Assembly: GCA_027064665.1 (NCBI GenBank)
Contig: JAMOPH010000426.1
Coordinates: 1 to 5,077 of the forward strand
DNA from: a bacterium
GTDB taxonomy: Bacteria; UBP14; UBA6098; B30-G16
Direction of reading: 5' to 3'
Length of the DNA stretch: 5,077 nucleotides
Below the pieces are notes generated by a model. That model was given only the letters and a program-made list of their open reading frames with translations, was not told where the DNA came from and did not search any database. The first letter of the stretch is position 1. Each line of letters opens with the position of its first letter. This document shows, piece by piece, positions 1-5,077 of the stretch. A program made the position numbers and the translations under genes.

Positions 1-1225
1 GGATGAAGTATCCCTCGGAATCGTCATAGGTGCCGCCGGCGATAATTTCCGCCTCGCTGGAGTTTTTCGCATATTCAATGTAGGACACGATCTTGTCGAA
101 GGCGGGCTTGTCAATAACCGCGGTGACGAAATTGGTGAAGTCCTCGGGGGAACCCATCTTGAGGCTTTCGGTCAGTTCCACAAGTTTGTCCTTGAATCCG
201 CCCTCCCACATACTCTTTGGGATATACGCGCGGGACGCTGCAGAGCATTTCTGCCCCTGATACTCATAGGCGCCGCGGATGAGCGCTGTCAGAAGGGCAT
301 CCTCATCGGCGCTGGCGTGAGCGAACACAAAGTCCTTCCCGCCGGTCTCGCCAACGATGCGCGGATAACTCTTGTAGTTGGCGATGTTTTCCCCCACGAC
401 CTTCCACATATACTGGAATGTCGCTGTGGAGCCTGTGAAGTGAATTCCGGCAAGGTCGGGGTGCTTGAGCACGATATCGCCGATTTTGCTTCCCGGACCG
501 GGGATAAAGTTGATCACGCCGTCGGGGAGTCCCGCCGCCTGAAAGAGTTTCATAATGTAGTATGCGGTCAGCACGGCGGACGACGCCGGCTTCCACAGGA
601 CCACATTGCCCATAATCGCCGGCGCAGAGGGCAGATTCCCCGCGATTGACGCGAAGTTGAACGGCGGCACGGCGAAAATAAATCCCTCAAGCGGACGGTA
701 TTCCATCCGGTTGTAGGCGGGCATCACAGAATCGGGCTGCATCGCGTAAATCTGTGTCATATAGTAGGTGTTGAACCTGAAGAAATCAATCAGTTCGCAG
801 GCGGAGTCAATTTCTGCCTGAAAGGCGGTTTTGCTCTGGTTCTGCATACAGACTGCGTTGAGTGTGGAGCGCCACGGACCGGAGAGAAGTTCTGCCGCTT
901 TCATAAAAATTGATGCTCTGTGCTCCCACGGCATCTGGCTCCATTCTTTCCAGGCCTCTCTGGCGGCTTCGATTGCCATAAGGATTTCCTTCTCGCCGGC
1001 GCGGTGATAGATGCCCAATTTGTGGTTTTTGTCGTGGGGCATCACGATATCGGCGGTATCGCCGGTGCGAACCTCCTTCCCGCCGATAATCAGCGGGACT
1101 TCAACCTGTGTCTCGCGCACCTGTTTGAGTTTTGCCTTCAGTTCCTCGCGTTCTTTTGTGCCGGGCGCATAGGACAACACTGGCTCGTTCTTGGGTTTCT
1201 CAATCTTGAAAAGACCGTTGGACAT
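1..1225 (-). CDS. pruA: L-glutamate gamma-semialdehyde (1-pyrroline-5-carboxylate) dehydrogenase, N-terminal part, runs off the left edge
   Basis: Oxidises glutamate-5-semialdehyde (from P5C) to glutamate with NAD+, the last step of proline catabolism, in the cytoplasm. 408 residues are visible; the open frame continues past base 1. The translation resembles eukaryotic ALDH4A1-type enzymes rather than the C-terminal half of PutA. Recognisable segments are an FRFNTYYM stretch, AVPPFNF with the oxyanion Asn190, VVLWKPAS with cofactor-site Lys212, FTGST, IVGETGGKDF with general base Glu293, and YEYQGQKCSAASRAYIP with nucleophile Cys327. From my recollection of the human enzyme, Asn, Glu and Cys are all offset by the same 21 residues, so the spacing is intact. 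The break falls just after GYFI, so about 130 C-terminal residues, including the oligomerisation flap, are missing. The ATG at 1223-1225 follows a GGGAGGGG Shine-Dalgarno. No proline dehydrogenase is seen; it would lie elsewhere. Family assignment is firm. Confidence 0.93.
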   Translation of the reverse strand, partial: MSNGLFKIEKPKNEPVLSYAPGTKEREELKAKLKQVRETQVEVPLIIGGKEVRTGDTADIVMPHDKNHKLGIYHRAGEKEILMAIEAAREAWKEWSQMPWEHRASIFMKAAELLSGPWRSTLNAVCMQNQSKTAFQAEIDSACELIDFFRFNTYYMTQIYAMQPDSVMPAYNRMEYRPLEGFIFAVPPFNFASIAGNLPSAPAIMGNVVLWKPASSAVLTAYYIMKLFQAAGLPDGVINFIPGPGSKIGDIVLKHPDLAGIHFTGSTATFQYMWKVVGENIANYKSYPRIVGETGGKDFVFAHASADEDALLTALIRGAYEYQGQKCSAASRAYIPKSMWEGGFKDKLVELTESLKMGSPEDFTNFVTAVIDKPAFDKIVSYIEYAKNSSEAEIIAGGTYDDSEGYFI

Positions 1226-1322
1226 CTTCACCCCTCCCTTGGGTTTGGTTTGTGAATTTGTATAATAAAAAAACCGGACCGCCAAAAGGAAAGTTAATTT
1301 TTTATCTTGACAGAAACTTGGT

Positions 1323-1349
1323 AAAAGAGTCGTCTCAAAAATCTCTTTT
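1323..1349. repeat. Inverted repeat AAAAGAG / CTCTTTT upstream of the oxoamine synthase gene
   Basis: Two perfect 7-base arms (1323-1329 and 1343-1349) are separated by 13 bases and lie 73 bases before the synthase start, just downstream of TTGACA at 1307-1312. It could be an operator or a weak stem in the leader. The arms are AT-rich, so a chance occurrence is quite possible. Confidence 0.3.
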
Positions 1350-1410
1350 CAATTCCGGCGATTCTGCCTATTTTTGTTCTCAAACTGCGCCCGCGGTTTC
1401 ACGAGGAGAA

Positions 1411-1415
1411 AGGAG
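1411..1415 (+). promoter_or_regulatory. Shine-Dalgarno site that sets the oxoamine synthase start
   Basis: AGGAG sits six bases before the ATG at 1422, within a purine-rich run (1403-1419). An in-frame ATG at 1374 lies upstream of this site and has no comparable ribosome binding sequence, so 1422 is the better start. Confidence 0.8.
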
Positions 1416-1421
1416 AAAACT

Positions 1422-2612
1422 ATGACAAAATCCCTTTTGCGAAAATGCATTGAATTCACCGAAGCCGACCGCGTAAAGCAGATGGGACTTTATCCATATT
1501 TCCGACCCATCACCACCGGACAGCACACCTGGGTCACTCTGGAAAACGGCAAAAAGGTTCTGATGATGGGCTCAAACAGTTATATGGGTCTCACCGATGA
1601 CCCGCGGGTGATTGAGGCGGCGGTGGAGGCGGTCAAAAAATACGGCACCGGTTGCGCCGGCTCCCGCTTTCTGAACGGAACGCTTGTCATCCACAAGGAA
1701 CTTGAGGAGGAACTTGCGGATTTCGTCGGCAAGGAGGCGGCTTTGTTGTATTCCACCGGATTTATGGTCAATCAGGGCGTTATTTCCACACTGGTCGGCA
1801 AGGGGGAATATGTAATCACCGACAAACTTGACCACGCCTCAATAATTGACGGCGCCCGGCTGTCTATGGGGAAAATGGTCCGTTTCCGCCACAACGATAT
1901 GAATCATCTGGAGCAGGTTCTGGCGAAACTTCCCCGCGACGCCGGCAAACTGATTGTCGTGGACGGGATATTCTCAATGGACGGCGATATCGCCAAACTG
2001 CCCGAAATAGTTGAACTTGCGGAGAAATACAACGCCGTGGTTATGTCCGATGACGCCCACGCGCTTGGGGTGTTAGGTCCCAACGGCGAGGGCACACCCG
2101 CACATTTCGGTCTGACCGACCGTGTTGAGATAATTATGGCGACCTTCAGCAAATCGCTGGCATCGGTGGGCGGGTTTGTCGCCGCCAGCCGGGACATAAT
2201 CAACTATCTTCAGCATCACTCCCGCGCACTGATTTTCTCCGCCAGTCCTCCGCCGGCGGCGGTCGCCGCGGCAAAAAAGGCGTTAGAGATTATCAAAACC
2301 GAACCTTGGCGCCGCCAAAGACTGTGGGAAATTACCCACTTTATGCAGAAGGAAATCAAAGGGATGGGATACGACATCGGCGTGTCCGAGACGCCAATAA
2401 TTCCCATAATCGTCGGAGATTTCCTGACGGTGCTGAAAATGAACAAAATGCTTGAGGACGAGGGGGTTTTCGTCAATCCTGTGGTTCCGCCGGCGGTTCA
2501 GCCGAATCAGTCGCTTATCAGGCTTTCGTTTATGGCGACGCACACCGACGAGGACCTTGAGTTCGCCCTTGAGAAACTCCGCAAGGTGGGCAAGGCGCTG
2601 GGGATAATTTGA
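1422..2612 (+). CDS. spt: Alpha-oxoamine synthase, probable serine palmitoyltransferase
   Basis: PLP-dependent cytoplasmic enzyme (fold type I) that condenses an amino acid with an acyl-CoA and releases CO2. 396 residues, the normal full length for soluble bacterial members. PLP-site residues are present: His138 (DHASI) for ring stacking, Asp210 and His213 in DDAH, and Lys244 in TFSKSLAS forming the internal aldimine. Arg367 in LIRLSFMATHT matches the conserved substrate-carboxylate Arg. Family choice rests on sub-motifs: MGLYPYFRPI near the N-terminus, GCAGSRFLNGT, GTFSKSLAS-like rather than the GTLGKA of 2-amino-3-ketobutyrate CoA ligase, and VNPVVPPA near the C-terminus. All closely resemble Bacteroidetes serine palmitoyltransferase, which makes 3-ketosphinganine from serine and palmitoyl-CoA. 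Glycine C-acetyltransferase (kbl) or 8-amino-7-oxononanoate synthase (bioF) are the alternatives; no biotin or threonine-degradation gene is adjacent. No other sphingolipid gene is in view. Superfamily certain, substrate likely. Confidence 0.85.
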   Translation: MTKSLLRKCIEFTEADRVKQMGLYPYFRPITTGQHTWVTLENGKKVLMMGSNSYMGLTDDPRVIEAAVEAVKKYGTGCAGSRFLNGTLVIHKELEEELADFVGKEAALLYSTGFMVNQGVISTLVGKGEYVITDKLDHASIIDGARLSMGKMVRFRHNDMNHLEQVLAKLPRDAGKLIVVDGIFSMDGDIAKLPEIVELAEKYNAVVMSDDAHALGVLGPNGEGTPAHFGLTDRVEIIMATFSKSLASVGGFVAASRDIINYLQHHSRALIFSASPPPAAVAAAKKALEIIKTEPWRRQRLWEITHFMQKEIKGMGYDIGVSETPIIPIIVGDFLTVLKMNKMLEDEGVFVNPVVPPAVQPNQSLIRLSFMATHTDEDLEFALEKLRKVGKALGII

Positions 2613-2642
2613 CCGCAAAAGCCGACTTGCCGGGGACCAAAA

Positions 2643-3668
2643 TCACTGCCTTTCCGCCGCAACAACCTTTTTTCTTCCGCCGGCGATGATAAACTCAAAA
2701 AGCCCCCGCCAAAAGCCAAAGCCATAGGCGAAATGAATCGTCATAATCGCCAGGGGCATAGTGAAAATCAGTCCGGGGCGTTTTCGTGAGACTGCGGCGG
2801 CGAGAGCGGCACCCAAAAGCGCGCCAAGATAAACCCCCACAATCGCCGCCGGGAGAGGCAAAAATTTGGGCTGGATAACCGCTAATATCACCGAAATCAG
2901 AAGTGTCAGAACGAACAGGGGCGGCACAAGATGCCGCGGCATAACCGCCCGCTGATGTTCACCGAGCATAAATGCACGCCACCTCGCGCTGTTGAAATAC
3001 TGTCGCCATAGTGCCCTCAAAGTCGGGCGGTTGTGGTAGTAAACCGGCATATCGGGCTGGAACCAGAATTTCGCTCCGCCGGCATAACACCGCTGGTTGA
3101 ACTCATAGTCCTGATTGCGGGTGAGACGCTCGTCAATATAGCCGAAGCGCTCAAACAGGGAACGGCGGTAGAGGGTCAGCATCGGGTTGTCAATCCAGCC
3201 GGGTTTTCCGCCGACTCTGGCGGTGGCATTGCCTATTCCCAGCGGGGACTCCATCGCGGCGGCGATGGCGGCATCCCAAATGGTGTTCTGCCCCGAGCCT
3301 ATCGTAACGATTCGCCCGCAGACACCATCGGCTTTTTTCTCCTGAAGCAGTTTCACCGCGCGGCTTATGTGGTTCGGCGGGATGAAGGAATGTCCAATCA
3401 AAAGAAGCACAGCATCGCCGGTCGCCGCCTTGAAACCGGTGTTGAGACCGCGGGGCGTGTCGCCGCGGGGATTTTCCAGAATTTTGACCTCAATGTCTGT
3501 CCGGCGGGCAAACTCCTCCATTATCCGGCGCGTGCCGTCCTCCGAGGCGCTGTCAACCAGTATTATCTCCAACTTATCGTGAGGATAGTCCTGCGCATCC
3601 AAAGATGCCAGACACTCGGGAAGGTATTTCTCCTCGTTCCGCGCAGAAATTACCACACTGACCTTCAT
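2643..3668 (-). CDS. Membrane-anchored family 2 glycosyltransferase (ExoA-like)
   Basis: Predicted to transfer a sugar from a nucleotide-sugar donor to a lipid-linked or polysaccharide acceptor at the cytoplasmic face of the inner membrane. 341 residues. The N-terminal GT-A domain (about 1-240) starts with VSVVISARNEEKYL, has the donor-binding VDSASEDGT at 38-46, and carries NQDYEFN at 185-191 with Asp187 as candidate catalytic base. Three hydrophobic segments follow, about 247-266, 272-294 and 299-320, then a short basic tail. This resembles ExoA-type succinoglycan transferases. Oddity: the metal-binding DxH/DxD position reads Ile91-Gly92-His93, so the first Asp is lost although the rest of the domain looks intact. 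The start ATG overlaps the stop of the upstream gene by 4 bp (ATGA), with AGGA just before it, implying translational coupling. It is the last gene of the minus-strand run and converges on the oxoamine synthase gene 30 bp away. Acceptor and sugar cannot be named. Confidence 0.85.
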   Translation of the reverse strand: MKVSVVISARNEEKYLPECLASLDAQDYPHDKLEIILVDSASEDGTRRIMEEFARRTDIEVKILENPRGDTPRGLNTGFKAATGDAVLLLIGHSFIPPNHISRAVKLLQEKKADGVCGRIVTIGSGQNTIWDAAIAAAMESPLGIGNATARVGGKPGWIDNPMLTLYRRSLFERFGYIDERLTRNQDYEFNQRCYAGGAKFWFQPDMPVYYHNRPTLRALWRQYFNSARWRAFMLGEHQRAVMPRHLVPPLFVLTLLISVILAVIQPKFLPLPAAIVGVYLGALLGAALAAAVSRKRPGLIFTMPLAIMTIHFAYGFGFWRGLFEFIIAGGRKKVVAAERQ

Positions 3669-4042
3669 TTCGTCCTTCGCCTGATGGTGTGCGACTTTTT
3701 GGTTCGGCTCCTGCTGGATTTGGAACTTTTCCTCCTGCTGGTGCTGTGGGTTTTATGAGAATTCTTTTTGGTTGACCGGGTGCTCTTTTCCAACTTCTTG
3801 TGGGAACTGGAATCCCTGGACTTTTCGTCCTCACTGCCAAAGATTTTCTGGAACAGGTCGCCGATTCCGTCGCCGTCCTCGTCAATGAAATAGTCGTATT
3901 CCGCTGTGTCGCCCTTCTGTGCGGTGGTGTCCTGCACATAGACCGAGTCGGCGGATTTTTTAACCTCCGCCGAACCACCGCGGGCAAAACTTGCTCCCAC
4001 AATCGCGAACAAAACCACAACTATGTATATCGCCCTCCGCAT
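3665..4042 (-). CDS. Small secreted protein with a calcium-loop-like motif and a polybasic Ser/Arg/Lys tail
   Basis: No family recognised. 125 residues from the ATG at 4040-4042. Residues 1-20 form a clear signal peptide (MRR, hydrophobic core, ASFA then RGG), so export is likely. Residues 24-80 are polar and acidic and include DEDGDGIGD at 54-62. This fits the D-x-D-x-D-G-x-x-D pattern of thrombospondin type 3 repeats and resembles an EF-hand loop, so it may bind one calcium ion; there is no second loop. Residues 81-125 are low-complexity Ser/Thr/Lys/Arg/His with 19 Lys or Arg in 45 residues and a single acidic residue, so the chain has strongly opposite charges at its two ends. The gene follows the Cys/Trp-rich gene by 48 bp and overlaps the glycosyltransferase start by 4 bp. 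A GTG start at 4078 would add 12 residues before the signal peptide but lacks a good ribosome binding site. Coding status is supported by the signal peptide, Shine-Dalgarno and coupling. Confidence 0.75.
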   Translation of the reverse strand: MRRAIYIVVVLFAIVGASFARGGSAEVKKSADSVYVQDTTAQKGDTAEYDYFIDEDGDGIGDLFQKIFGSEDEKSRDSSSHKKLEKSTRSTKKNSHKTHSTSRRKSSKSSRSRTKKSHTIRRRTK

Positions 4043-4047
4043 CGCTG

Positions 4048-4053
4048 ACCTCC
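4048..4053 (-). promoter_or_regulatory. Shine-Dalgarno site setting the start of the small polybasic-tail protein
   Basis: GGAGGT on the minus strand ends five bases before the ATG at 4042-4040. It selects the start whose product begins directly with a signal peptide and argues against the upstream GTG at 4078. Confidence 0.75.
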
Positions 4054-4090
4054 CATCAAAGATATCGGCATTCCGCACACGCGCAAGAGG

Positions 4091-4816
4091 TTATTTGCTC
4101 CTGTGCCTGCTCCCGGACTTGTGGGAACTTCTGCTGTGAGAGGAATAACCCTTGCTCCGGGATGATGAACTCTTATAACTGCCCGACCTGTAGGATTTGT
4201 GCGCTGAACCGGAAGATTTTGAGCGATACCTCGCCGAAGTTGATGTGGATTTGTAGCGCTCCGTTGAGGTCTTTGCAGAGGTCGTTGAACCTGTGCGATA
4301 ACGGGTGGACGATGAGGTTGACTTGGTCCTGTGCCAGTTGTCGGAAGCGGTGCGATAATAGGTTGAGTGCGTGCCCTCGGTTGAGGTTCTATACACGACC
4401 CTTTCCAGCCCGCGCCTGCGGACGAAGTCGTCAACCATCTCGCGGTAGGTGTAGCGGTGGCGAAGTCTTATCGCCCGGCGATAGACCCATCGCCCCTCAA
4501 CATACACATACTCACAACCGTAGCAGGGATAGTCGTAGTATTCGTATCTATACCATCCGCAGGGGCTGTAGTAGATTCGCACAATTCTGCGCCAGCAGGG
4601 GGGCCATTCCCAATAGGGGCGTTCCCACCAGTATGGCTCCCAGCAACAGCAACAACAGTCGTCCCAGTCCCACGGGTCCCAGAAATCAAGATGGATGTGA
4701 ATCCACACATCGCCGCAGTCGTGGCAGCAGCAACACCCCGCATAGGTCGGGCTTGTGCCCATAAAGGACACCATCACTGCCGCCAGAAGAACTATGGGAA
4801 ATATCCTCGCAGACAT
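4091..4816 (-). CDS. Secreted Cys/Trp/Tyr-rich protein with a Tyr-Arg/Lys-Ser repeat tail, function unknown
   Basis: No family recognised. 241 residues. Residues 1-26 look like a signal peptide (hydrophobic core IVLLAAVMVSFMG, likely cleavage after TYA). Residues 27-110 are extraordinarily rich in Cys, Trp and Tyr: all 14 cysteines lie between 28 and 101, including a run of four (28-31, followed by HDC) and a run of five (54-58), with 12 tryptophans in the same stretch and motifs such as WDPWDWDD and PYWWERPYWEW. Residues 110-140 are basic with a likely helix (REMVDDFVRRRG). Residues 141-241 are low-complexity Ser/Thr/Arg/Lys/Tyr/His with 22 Lys or Arg and only three acidic residues, and repeat Y-[RK]-[ST] at Tyr142, 154, 173, 188, 197, 209 and 214. 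The cysteine clusters could bind metal or form disulphides after export; the tail could bind polyanions or adhere to surfaces. Both are inference. AGGAGG sits six bases before the ATG, and the upstream stop is 19 bp away, so it is in an operon. An unusual but well-supported gene. Confidence 0.75.
   Translation of the reverse strand: MSARIFPIVLLAAVMVSFMGTSPTYAGCCCCHDCGDVWIHIHLDFWDPWDWDDCCCCCWEPYWWERPYWEWPPCWRRIVRIYYSPCGWYRYEYYDYPCYGCEYVYVEGRWVYRRAIRLRHRYTYREMVDDFVRRRGLERVVYRTSTEGTHSTYYRTASDNWHRTKSTSSSTRYRTGSTTSAKTSTERYKSTSTSARYRSKSSGSAHKSYRSGSYKSSSSRSKGYSSHSRSSHKSGSRHRSK
4141..4393 (-). repeat. Degenerate repeats encoding Y-[RK]-[ST] units in the tail of the Cys/Trp-rich protein
   Basis: At the protein level at least seven units of the form x-Y-[RK]-[ST]-x-[ST] occur at uneven spacing: VYRTST, YYRTAS, RYRTGS, RYKSTS, RYRSKS, SYRSGS and SYKSSS. 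The DNA copies have diverged (for example GTGCGATAA recurs at about 4291 and 4350 on the plus strand). This suggests old repeat expansion with selection on composition rather than a recent tandem duplication. Confidence 0.55.
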
Positions 4817-4819
4817 CTC

Positions 4820-4828
4820 TCACCTCCT
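4820..4828 (-). promoter_or_regulatory. Strong Shine-Dalgarno site of the Cys/Trp-rich gene
   Basis: AGGAGGTGA on the minus strand is a perfect match to the anti-Shine-Dalgarno, with its AGGAGG core six bases before the ATG at 4816-4814. It indicates efficient translation of this odd protein and confirms the start and reading frame. Confidence 0.85.
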
Positions 4829-4835
4829 GTTTTTA

Positions 4836-5077
4836 TTAAATTTTATTTTCACGCCTTGTGGTGACTTTATGCGAGACAGATATTTTTCGGTCAATTCTCT
4901 CAAAAATTCCCGTCCCCGGGCGGACCACCAATTCCGGGTTGCCCGGGTCGATCTGGTATGCCCAGTCAAACATAATCATCGGTCCATCAAGGTCGGTGAT
5001 TCTGATGTGGGCGAAATGGTTGTCGGCGGTCCAGACGAGGTAGGAATATCCCTCGTGAATTTCCACTCTGGCGCCGG
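4836..5077 (-). CDS. C-terminal end of an unrecognised protein, runs off the right edge
   Basis: 79 residues are visible before the TAA at 4838-4836; the frame is open to the edge. A GTG at 5066 is a possible internal start but has no Shine-Dalgarno before it, so this is most likely the end of a longer protein. The visible part, with EGYSYLVWTADNHFAHIRI, DLDGPMIMFDWAYQIDPGNP and a basic end TTRRENKI, looks like a compact beta-rich domain with conserved-looking aromatic residues, unlike the low-complexity genes downstream. I do not recognise a family. It ends 19 bp before the Cys/Trp-rich gene and probably shares its transcript, so the operon promoter lies outside the window. Confidence 0.6.
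   Translation of the reverse strand, partial: GARVEIHEGYSYLVWTADNHFAHIRITDLDGPMIMFDWAYQIDPGNPELVVRPGTGIFERIDRKISVSHKVTTRRENKI

Larger units (their letters stand above)
1226..1421. promoter_or_regulatory. Divergent intergenic region between the P5C dehydrogenase and oxoamine synthase genes
   Basis: This 196-bp gap must hold the promoters of both outward-reading genes. It is AT-richer than the flanking genes. Visible elements are a consensus-like TTGACA at 1307-1312 on the plus strand, with no good TATAAT at 16-18 bp downstream, and an AT block at 1257-1273. That block contains TATAAT at 1261-1266 (plus) and TATTAT on the minus strand (1267-1262), about 37 bases upstream of the dehydrogenase start. 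No convincing -35 partner was found for the minus-strand box. The pairing is weak, and sigma-factor preference in this lineage is unknown. The region's role as a divergent promoter is inferred from gene layout; the individual boxes are tentative. Confidence 0.4.

Noticed and set aside
1239..1266. Plus-strand promoter TTGGGT-16-TATAAT
   Set aside because: The -35 is poor and overlaps the sequence just before the dehydrogenase start. The TATAAT may be chance in an AT-rich block about 155 bases before the synthase start.
1374..1421. Upstream in-frame ATG extending the oxoamine synthase by 16 residues
   Set aside because: The extension encodes a Cys/Arg-rich stretch unlike the family N-terminus and contains the AGGAG site that serves the ATG at 1422.
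2613..2642. Possible bidirectional terminator between the convergent genes
   Set aside because: Only a 3-bp CCG/CGG stem was found and there is no U-tract, so it is too weak to call.
3033..3758. Plus-strand open frame opposite the glycosyltransferase gene
   Set aside because: It is antisense to a clear GT-A domain, spans two minus-strand genes and shows no recognisable domain.
4043..4078. GTG start adding 12 residues to the small polybasic-tail protein
   Set aside because: It would place charged residues before the signal peptide, has no good ribosome binding site, and covers the GGAGGT that serves the ATG at 4042.
4021..4434. Alternative minus-strand frame over the tail of the Cys/Trp-rich gene
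   Set aside because: Pro/Thr/Arg-rich out-of-frame translation of repetitive DNA with no ribosome binding site. It overlaps the supported gene and the next gene's start.
4730..4750. Lipobox (lipoprotein cleavage site) at Ala-Gly-Cys28 of the Cys/Trp-rich protein
   Set aside because: The -3 position is Tyr rather than Leu/Val/Ile, and the preceding T-Y-A fits ordinary signal peptidase I cleavage better. It cannot be fully excluded.
3991..4764. Long plus-strand open frame opposite the Cys/Trp-rich gene
   Set aside because: Low-complexity, Arg/Ser/Cys-rich antisense translation with no ribosome binding site. It is an antisense artefact of the biased codons of the minus-strand gene, which has a signal peptide and perfect Shine-Dalgarno.

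Overview
The window (5,077 bp, GC-rich, fully coding-dense) looks like chromosomal DNA of an uncultured Gram-negative bacterium. A phylum in or near the FCB group (Bacteroidetes/Fibrobacteres-Chlorobi and relatives) is my best guess. This rests on an ALDH4A1-type proline-pathway dehydrogenase, an alpha-oxoamine synthase that reads like Bacteroidetes serine palmitoyltransferase, and small secreted proteins with calcium-loop motifs. The placement is inference from protein style, not a database result. I see no RNA gene, insertion sequence, CRISPR array or phage gene.

Layout. (1) Positions 1-1225, minus strand: the N-terminal three quarters of L-glutamate gamma-semialdehyde (P5C) dehydrogenase, running off the left edge. 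(2) 1226-1421: a 196-bp divergent intergenic region holding both promoters. (3) 1422-2612, plus strand: a complete PLP-dependent alpha-oxoamine synthase, most likely serine palmitoyltransferase, which commits serine plus acyl-CoA to sphingolipid synthesis. (4) 2613-2642: a 30-bp convergent gap with no clear terminator. (5) 2643-5077, minus strand: a compact run of four genes read right to left. They are the C-terminus of an unrecognised protein; a strange secreted Cys/Trp/Tyr-rich protein with a Tyr-Arg/Lys-Ser repeat tail; a small secreted protein with one calcium-loop-like motif and a very basic Ser/Arg/Lys tail; and a membrane-anchored family 2 glycosyltransferase whose start overlaps the previous stop by 4 bp.

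How they fit together. The dehydrogenase and the oxoamine synthase are ordinary metabolic genes that share only a divergent promoter region. The four-gene minus-strand run is the accessory part. Its tight spacing (19 bp, 48 bp, 4-bp overlap), strong Shine-Dalgarno sites and two exported proteins with polycationic tails beside a polysaccharide-type glycosyltransferase suggest a cell-surface or envelope function. Polycationic exported proteins might bind an anionic glycan, but nothing in the sequence proves this. The Cys/Trp-rich protein is the most unusual object in the window.
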